A DNA stretch of 38,265 nucleotides from Candidatus Kuenenia stuttgartensis (GTDB lineage: Bacteria > Planctomycetota > Phycisphaerae > Sedimentisphaerales > CAMDDF01): NCBI GenBank assembly GCA_945890885.1, contig CAMDDF010000008.1:1-38265 (forward strand), written 5' to 3'. Each line of letters begins with the position of its first letter. Position 1 is the first letter of the stretch. Both the position numbers and the translations under genes were made by a program. Below are positions 32,621-38,265 of this stretch, in pieces. The notes beneath the pieces are model-generated. The model saw nothing but the letters and a program-made list of their open reading frames with translations. It did not search any database and was not told where the DNA came from.

Positions 32621-34434
32621 TTTCCGGCTATGATGTTATAGTTGTCGGCGGTGGACACGGCGGAGCAGAAGCGGCAAATGCAGCAGCGAAGATGGGGGCA
32701 AAGACGCTGCTGATTACGATGTCGAAAGACACTATCGCAAAAATGAGTTGCAACCCTGCTATCGGCGGAATCGCGAAAGGCCAGATAGTTCGCGAAATTG
32801 ATGCTCTTGGCGGCGTAATGGGAATTGCTATCGATGCGACCGGCATACAGTTTCGTATTCTCAACAGCTCAAAAGGCCCTGCGGTGCAATCTCCGCGTGC
32901 GCAGGCGGATAAATATAAATACAAAGATTTCGTGCGGCAATATCTTGAGCAGATAGAAAACCTTGATATTGTCGAGGGTATGGCTTGCGATGTAATCGTC
33001 GAAGACGGCACTGTCGCTGGCGTTAAATGTGCCGACGGAAGCCAATATGCCGCAAAGGCAGTTATCATAACAGCGGGGACATTTCTTCGCGGATTGATGC
33101 ACATCGGGGATGAACAGTTTCCCGGCGGAAGACTCGATGAGCCGGCGAGCAACGAATTAAGCGTTTCGCTTGAAAGGCTTGGGCTGACTCTCGGCAGATT
33201 AAAGACCGGCACGCCCGCAAGGCTTGATGCGAAAACGATAGACTATGATAAATGCGAAGCTCAGTATGGCGATAATCCTGCGGTGCCTTTTTCGTTTTTG
33301 ACCGAGACAATCAATCAGCCGCAACTGCCCTGCTGGATAACATATACCAATCCGGAGATTCATCAGCTTTTGAAACAGTGCATCGACGAAGGCCGGTCGC
33401 CATTGTATTCGGGGCAGATACTCTCGATTGGTGCAAGATATTGTCCGAGCATCGAAACCAAAATAATGCGATTCGCGGATAAGTCCCGGCACATGGTTTT
33501 TCTTGAGCCGGAAGATTCGCAGAATAGCACTATTTACTGCAACGGCATCAGTACATCGGTACCTCGCGATGTGCAGGAAAAAATGTTCAAGCTGATGCCG
33601 GGTACAGAAAACGCGAGAATCGTTCATTATGCTTATGCAATAGAATATGATTTTTGTCCGCCGCAACAGTTGAAAATAAATCTTGAGACGAAAATCGTTA
33701 AGGGACTTTTTCTTGCTGGACAGGTCAACGGCACAAGCGGCTATGAAGAGGCGGCTGGCCAGGGACTTATGGCGGGAATCAATGCGGTGAGGATGCTGCA
33801 AAATAAGGAGCCGTTCGTTTTGCGGCGCGATCAGGCGTATATCGGCGTTATGATTGATGATTTGCTGACGCGCGGGGTTGATGAGCCGTACCGGATGTTT
33901 ACATCGCGGGCAGAATATCGGCTGCTGCTTCGAAGTGATAACGCCGACCGCAGGCTAACTGCTGCTGGCAGGGAAATCGGGCTCGTTGACGATAATCGCT
34001 GGGCGAAATTTTGCGATAAGATGCAGGCTATCGAAAATATTAAAGCATACCTCAAGAAAACACGCACCGGCGGCCAAAGCCTTTGGGAACATCTCAAGAA
34101 GCCGCAAAATACGCTAGCGGATTTGATAAAAGATTGCGCGGAGCTGGGCGGTTTGAATTTTTCCGGCGATATTATCGAGGCAGTGTCGATTGATGCGAAA
34201 TATGAGGGGTATCTTGCACGGCAGGAAAAAGTTGTTGAAAATTTTAGAAAACTTGAGAATCAAAAATTGCCGGAAAATATTGATTATTTTGGGGTGCCGC
34301 ACCTTCGGGCGGAGGCAAAAGAAAAACTTACGACATTTAAACCTTATACACTCGCCCAAGCCGGCAGAATTTCCGGCATAACGCCAGCGGATATAACGGT
34401 CTTGCAGGTTCATCTGAAGCATACCAAGGCATAA
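32617..34434 (+). CDS. mnmG: tRNA wobble-uridine modification enzyme MnmG
   Basis: The 605-residue product is a full-length MnmG (GidA): 'DVIVVGGGHGGAEAANAAAKMG' (FAD Rossmann motif), 'MSCNPAIGGIAKGQIVREIDALGG', 'GRLKTGTPARLD', 'CPSIETKIMRFADKSRH', 'GLFLAGQVNGTSGYEEAAGQGLMAG' and 'FTSRAEYRLLLRSDNADRRL'. With MnmE it makes cmnm5U34 or nm5U34 in tRNA, using FAD, methylene-tetrahydrofolate and glycine or ammonium. MnmE is not in the window. It is translated from an ATG overlapping the acpS stop. Confidence 0.97.
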   Translation: MISGYDVIVVGGGHGGAEAANAAAKMGAKTLLITMSKDTIAKMSCNPAIGGIAKGQIVREIDALGGVMGIAIDATGIQFRILNSSKGPAVQSPRAQADKYKYKDFVRQYLEQIENLDIVEGMACDVIVEDGTVAGVKCADGSQYAAKAVIITAGTFLRGLMHIGDEQFPGGRLDEPASNELSVSLERLGLTLGRLKTGTPARLDAKTIDYDKCEAQYGDNPAVPFSFLTETINQPQLPCWITYTNPEIHQLLKQCIDEGRSPLYSGQILSIGARYCPSIETKIMRFADKSRHMVFLEPEDSQNSTIYCNGISTSVPRDVQEKMFKLMPGTENARIVHYAYAIEYDFCPPQQLKINLETKIVKGLFLAGQVNGTSGYEEAAGQGLMAGINAVRMLQNKEPFVLRRDQAYIGVMIDDLLTRGVDEPYRMFTSRAEYRLLLRSDNADRRLTAAGREIGLVDDNRWAKFCDKMQAIENIKAYLKKTRTGGQSLWEHLKKPQNTLADLIKDCAELGGLNFSGDIIEAVSIDAKYEGYLARQEKVVENFRKLENQKLPENIDYFGVPHLRAEAKEKLTTFKPYTLAQAGRISGITPADITVLQVHLKHTKA

Positions 34435-34504
34435 GGGTAGGAAAAAATATTTTAGACACGGATTTTGGGGAGTACGTGGATTTTCACAAAAAAGATTAAA
34501 AATA

Positions 34505-34533
34505 TTGACAAATCTTTCTCTGGTAGAGATAAT
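34505..34533 (+). promoter_or_regulatory. Sigma-70-type promoter
   Basis: TTGACA (34505-34510), 17 nt, GATAAT (34528-34533), about 45 bp before the ATG of the 72-residue membrane protein. The -35 is perfect consensus. Confidence 0.7.
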
Positions 34534-34577
34534 TTTTACAGGGAATGGGTTTAAAAACTTGGCTTGGAACCTGAAAA

Positions 34578-34796
34578 ATGATAGCAGCGCCACTGTTTAT
34601 ATTCGTAATATTGTGTTTTGTGTGCAGAGAAGAACTGGGCTGGAAAGGTATTTTAATTTGCATTTTTACATGGTTGAGTCTTTTAATTGTTTTTAGGTTA
34701 TTGAATATTTCGCCCTATTTCTTTGTTATGGCTGAGGTATTGCTTGATATAGTTATTATTCTTTATGTCTTCGGAGGGGATATTACGATTAAATAA
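34578..34796 (+). CDS. Small membrane protein, unknown
   Basis: The 72-residue frame is almost wholly hydrophobic: 'PLFIFVILCFVC', 'GILICIFTWLSLLIVFRLL', 'YFFVMAEVLLDIVIILYVFGG', giving three likely helices. A good promoter sits upstream at a sensible distance and a GGAA-containing leader precedes the ATG, so I take it as real. No family recognised. It stands between mnmG and the release-factor-like gene. Confidence 0.5.
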   Translation: MIAAPLFIFVILCFVCREELGWKGILICIFTWLSLLIVFRLLNISPYFFVMAEVLLDIVIILYVFGGDITIK

Positions 34797-34859
34797 TCAC
34801 AAATCTAAAGACATCGTATAGACTATTTCTGAAAAGGTTAAAAACTGGCAGCAAACATT

Positions 34860-35207
34860 ATGAAAAATTTCGGTGTATCGCAGGCAAAATTCGATCAGTT
34901 GCTCGGGCGGATGCTATCGCTTGGGCTGGCAGAGTCGGATATCGAGGAAAAATTCACCACATCATCCGGCCCAGGCGGCCAGAATGCCAACAAAGTCGCG
35001 ACCTGTGTACATTTGAAACATTCGCCAACCGGCATAGAAGTCAAAATGCAGAAGGCCCGCACTCAGGCAATGAACAGATTTTACGCCCGCAGGCGACTAT
35101 GCGAATTGCTGGAAGAACAAACTCTTGGGCAGGAAAGCCCAACACAGAAACAATACGAAAAAATAAGAAAACAAAAACAACGCCGAAAAAGAAGAAGCAA
35201 ACTTTGA
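34860..35207 (+). CDS. ArfB-like peptidyl-tRNA hydrolase (RF-1 domain)
   Basis: The 115-residue product carries 'KFTTSSGPGGQNANKVATCVHLKH': the GGQ motif of class-I release factors, which cleaves peptidyl-tRNA in the ribosomal P site. There is no codon-recognition domain, and the C-terminus is highly basic ('IRKQKQRRKRRSKL'), as in ArfB/YaeJ, where it enters the empty mRNA channel to rescue stalled ribosomes. It is slightly short for ArfB (about 140 residues). It could also be the uncharacterised release factor-like group, so I give no symbol. Confidence 0.85.
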   Translation: MKNFGVSQAKFDQLLGRMLSLGLAESDIEEKFTTSSGPGGQNANKVATCVHLKHSPTGIEVKMQKARTQAMNRFYARRRLCELLEEQTLGQESPTQKQYEKIRKQKQRRKRRSKL

Positions 35208-35246
35208 AGATTGGCAGGCACGGCCTAGGAAAAAAGGGATTTTATA

Positions 35247-35819
35247 ATGATTGAGGAATTGATTAAAAAAAATCGCAGCACACGAAGATTTGTTCAAAGT
35301 GAAACTATTTCAATCGAAACTCTGAAATGGCTTGTCGGACTGGCTCGATTATCCCCTTCAGGTGCAAATCTACAGCCTTTAAAATATCTGTTATCCAATG
35401 AAAAACAAAAAAATGACAGGATTTTCCCTTGCCTGTACTGGGCGGGATACCTGAAAGACTGGGATGGCCCAGATGAAAATGAACGGCCAGCCGCTTATAT
35501 AATAATTCTTGATGATACGCAAATTAGCAAAGACCCGGGATGCGACCACGGCATCGCGGCACAAAGCATAATGTTGGGTGCCGCTGAAAAAAGATTATCG
35601 GGATGTATGATTGGAAGCATTAACAGGGAAAAACTTCAGGAGGAACTCAATATTCCGGCCAGATACCATATAAGCCTTGTGCTGGCATTGGGAACTGCAA
35701 AAGAAAAAATAATCCTCGAAGAAATCGGAACAGATGGCAGCATAAAATATTATCGGGACGAAAATAATGTTCACCATGTCCCCAAACGAAGTCTTGATGA
35801 AATCATAGTATCCTTTTAA
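35247..35819 (+). CDS. Nitroreductase-family flavoprotein
   Basis: The 190-residue product has the family's N-terminal 'LIKKNRSTRRFVQSETISIETLKWLVGLARLSPSGANLQPLKYLL' (FMN-binding Arg and Ser/Asn region) and 'GIAAQSIMLGAAEKRLSGCMIGSINREKLQEELNI', the second FMN-contacting segment. Length fits. These are homodimeric FMN enzymes reducing nitro, quinone or unsaturated compounds with NAD(P)H; the substrate is not readable. GGAT is about 6 nt upstream of the ATG. It is convergent with the broken esterase gene. Confidence 0.9.
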   Translation: MIEELIKKNRSTRRFVQSETISIETLKWLVGLARLSPSGANLQPLKYLLSNEKQKNDRIFPCLYWAGYLKDWDGPDENERPAAYIIILDDTQISKDPGCDHGIAAQSIMLGAAEKRLSGCMIGSINREKLQEELNIPARYHISLVLALGTAKEKIILEEIGTDGSIKYYRDENNVHHVPKRSLDEIIVSF

Positions 35820-36006
35820 CAGAACGGCCAAGGCAAATTATTTATTCTGGTTCCACGGGGTAAGACGCGGAATTCAACGTCTGGCATTCTTTTTGTAATC
35901 CATGTAATCATTGCCAAAGCGCAATGCCAACGATAGTTCCTCAAACCAAAGAAAATTACCTCGCCCAGCAATAGTAATTAATGTGGAGCTAATCGACAGC
36001 ACATGC

Positions 36007-37597
36007 TCATTTTCTGTTTGCCGTTACGCACGGCCAATCATCTGTTCTGAAGGAAGAGGCGGGCAAGCCTTCTTTATTGAAAAGATTCGGCATCGCTGTA
36101 TTAGTCCAGGCATATCTTACGGCAACGGGATTCCTGACCTTTTCGCTGGATACGACAATTGTGTTATTGTCAATTTCAGCATTGGCTTCGACAAATTTGC
36201 CATCTTCGCCAGCAATAGTGAAATCTGTGAGTTTGCCGCCTTTTGCTGTCAATCCACTGCCAATATGGTCGAAAAACAGCCTGATTACTGTTTCTGAATT
36301 TTTGGCTTTTTGTTCAATAGCCATTGATTTATATAGCGGGCCTGAATAAACGATATTTTTGTGGCCATATGTCTTGGCCAACGCCCAAAGCGCGAGCCTT
36401 TTGCCAACATCCTGTTTATTTTCGGGGTGGATGTTGTTGATATCTGATATGTCCATTGTTACGGCCATGCCGGTATTGGGAACATTCAGTGCCATCGTTT
36501 GTGCCTCACGAAGTTCAGGGACTATGGGTTCTTCAATGCCATTATCGAAGATGCTGTAATCAAATGATGCAATCTGTACATAGTAGAACGGAAATTGGCC
36601 CTGTCCCCAATCATCACGCCAGTTGGCAATCATCGCAGGGAAGAGCTTTCGATACTGCCAGGCACGCCAGGAATTGCACTCCCCCTGATACCAAATTACA
36701 CCACGGATTCGGTATGGAACCAATGGTGCAATCATGCCATTATACAAACAGGATGGTGATTGATAATGGCCTGGCCCTGTTTGTTCCATTTGCAGGACGT
36801 AGGGTTTCGATGGGATCGGTGTGTGATCCGCCTTGGCCTTATTTACAGCCTGTGTCCATTCTTCTAGCTTCTGAGCATATTCTTGCTTTGCGAGGGGAAA
36901 ATCCGCGACGCCCTTTGCAAATCGTTCGAGGATAGGTGCAAAATCAGGTTCGGCTTCAAGCACCTCTTTTCTGATCCATGCTTCGGCTGGAGAACCGCCT
37001 TTGCTGGCATGAATAAGGCCTATAGGCACCATTCATTTCCTGATGCAACTGCCGGCCAAAATAATACGCCGCAGCGCTGAACTCGGCTGCTGTCTCGGGA
37101 GTGCATTGGGACCATGAACCGACACAATCCTTCTGCGGCTTATCCGCGATAGTCATGTTTACGTTAAAAAATCTTATGTTGGGATAATTTGCCGCAGCTA
37201 TTTCATTTTGTGCATTTGCTGAATAACTTAATGACAATCCCATATTCGATTGTCCTGAGCAAATCCAGACTTCACCAATTAAGACATCTTTGAAAATGAT
37301 CTTGTTCTTGCCGGTTATGCTGATTGTAAATGGCCCGCCAGCTTTTGGAGTTTTTATTTTTGTTAGCCAATTGCCATCTTTATCCGTTGTTGTTGAGGTT
37401 CCTGTCCACTGCCAGCTTCCTTTTATATAGATTTTTTCACCTGGTTCAGCCCATCCCCAGATTGGTGCCTTTGCTTTTTGCTGCAGCACCATGCCATCAC
37501 CAAATATCGCAGGCAGCCTGACATCTGCTGTTGCAGGCAAAACATTCAACAAAAGCAAAAAACAAATAAAAGCTGGAACCATTTTTGTATTTTTCAT
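36007..37597 (-). pseudogene. Sialate O-acetylesterase-like esterase, frameshifted
   Basis: Two frames together make one protein: 36956-37597 (signal peptide to about 'YYFGRQLHQEMN') and 36007-37032 ('VPIGLIHASKGGSPAEAWI' onward). The break is at about 37030, where AATGGTGCC must lose one G to give N-VPIGL. The joined protein (about 530 residues) is an SGNH-type SASA/DUF303 esterase: 'ICSGQSNMGLSL' (catalytic Ser), 'VIWYQGECNSW', and 'NNIHPENKQDVGKRLALWAL' (catalytic His). Such enzymes remove acetyl groups from sialic acid or xylan/pectin. The lesion is a single base outside a homopolymer; a real mutation or an assembly error are both possible. Confidence 0.85.
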
Positions 37598-37796
37598 AAC
37601 AGGTGACCTTTAAATGAACAAAGATTTACCAAATAATACGTAAGCTTGTGCATCTTTCAAGTATAAAAACACATCAAGCAAATAAATAATCATAATAAAC
37701 AAAAACTTCAAGCAAAGATTCTCTATGATAATTAACTGATTTTACTATATAATATTGTGGCAATGATTCAAATAATTATTTTTTCAATGAGGGTGT

Positions 37797-38021
37797 ATGC
37801 TTAAGATTACTTTTATGGGGGCCGGAAGCTCTGTTTTTGCAAAAAATCTTCTCGAAGATTGTCTTCTGAAAAAGACGCTTAATGATTTACATATTGAATA
37901 CCGGATGAGCAAGATAACAAATACTGTTCTTGATAACGCCAATTGTCAAGCGATTCCCTGCCAATATGGCACTGGCGAAATACTGCCAAAACCCCTAAAA
38001 TACTACATAATAAGGCCTTAG
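37797..38021 (+). pseudogene. GH4 alpha-galactosidase remnant (N-terminus only)
   Basis: The first 33 residues, 'KITFMGAGSSVFAKNLLEDCLLKKTLNDLHIE', are the NAD-binding start of a GH4 alpha-galactosidase/alpha-glucosidase (MelA/AglA type, usual length about 450). The rest ('YRMSKITNTVLDNANCQAIPC...') has lost the expected order and stops at 74 residues; the next gene begins 75 bp on. GGGTG precedes the ATG. The catalytic and metal residues are gone. A decayed gene is the simplest reading. Confidence 0.7.
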
Positions 38022-38095
38022 CAAAAAAACATATTCAGGAACGCGATTTGCATCTATATTTACCGACACTTATTATATATTTTGCGAGGTAAAAT

Positions 38096-38265
38096 ATGAA
38101 ATTTGACAAATTCACCATCAAGGCACAGGAAGCACTGGCCACCGCTCAGCAAAAAGCAATGGCCCAGTCTAACACCGTTCTGACAACGCTGCACCTGCTC
38201 GCGGCAATGCTCGAAGACCAAGACGGAATGGTAAGAGCAATTCTCAGCAAAATAGGCTCAAACAT
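38096..38265 (+). CDS. clpB: ClpB disaggregase, N-terminal start (partial)
   Basis: The frame begins 'MKFDKFTIKAQEALATAQQKAMAQSNTVLTTLHLLAAMLEDQDGMVRAILSKIG' and runs off the window. This is the Clp N-terminal repeat of ClpB ('FTxKAQEALxxAQ', 'HLLxAxLxQ'). ClpB is the ATP-driven ring that dissolves protein aggregates with DnaK. The ATG follows GCGAGGT closely. ClpA/ClpC are alternatives, but the 'FDKFT' start fits ClpB best. Confidence 0.85.
   Translation, partial: MKFDKFTIKAQEALATAQQKAMAQSNTVLTTLHLLAAMLEDQDGMVRAILSKIGSN

Noticed and set aside
33199-33801. 200-residue minus-strand ORF inside mnmG
   Set aside because: It is a shadow of the highly conserved mnmG frame, with no start signal.
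36456-36935. 159-residue plus-strand ORF opposite the esterase
   Set aside because: It lies wholly antisense to the esterase coding region, which has clear SGNH motifs.

Overview
The window most likely comes from a planctomycete of the class Phycisphaerae (Sedimentisphaerales-like). The grounds are an exported protein ending in a PEP-CTERM tail, a paralogue ending in a single dockerin-like repeat, a pseudopilin-type protein in a glycan operon, a dense set of glycoside hydrolase and phosphorylase genes, and moderate GC. This is inferred from gene content; no rRNA is present.

Region 1 (1-13348) is a minus-strand glycan-utilisation locus. In transcription order it holds a LacI/GalR-type regulator with an atypical N-terminus, a pseudopilin-like protein, a large exported GH42-like protein, two tandem exported paralogues (one with a dockerin-like tail, one with PEP-CTERM), a DUF4832/GH-A-like protein, a DUF5107 protein, a GH94 phosphorylase and a GH127-like protein. 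The GH127-like gene is cut short by an IS630-type transposase entering from the left edge. Gaps are short, so one long operon is plausible.

Region 2 (13369-14464) is the remnant of an integrative element in tRNA-Arg(ACG). A 44-bp repeat of the tRNA 3' half bounds about 1 kb that holds only an integrase cut off before its catalytic domain. The tRNA's probable original terminator lies beyond the displaced repeat.

Region 3 (14712-25370) is mostly chromosomal: a stator operon with one MotA and two MotB-like proteins, a HAD phosphatase, an exported protein of unknown function, a candidate small RNA with promoter and terminator, a GNAT gene split by a frameshift at an A8 run, a BaiN/HI0933-type flavoprotein, an MsbA-like ABC exporter with an apparent PDZ domain in its first outer loop, and a GH130 enzyme.

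Region 4 (25433-31057) holds lptF/lptG, then a plus-strand cassette of a BRO-N protein, a SIR2-like protein and a two-helix membrane protein. The cassette lies between two diverged copies of the same ~74-bp promoter segment, so it seems to have been placed between the parvulin lipoprotein gene and a copy of that gene's promoter. It is the best candidate here for an undescribed (possibly anti-phage) system; that function is inference.

Region 5 (31058-38265) holds the parvulin lipoprotein, acpS, mnmG, a small membrane protein with its own promoter, an ArfB-like release factor, a nitroreductase, a frameshifted sialate O-acetylesterase, a GH4 alpha-galactosidase remnant and the start of clpB.
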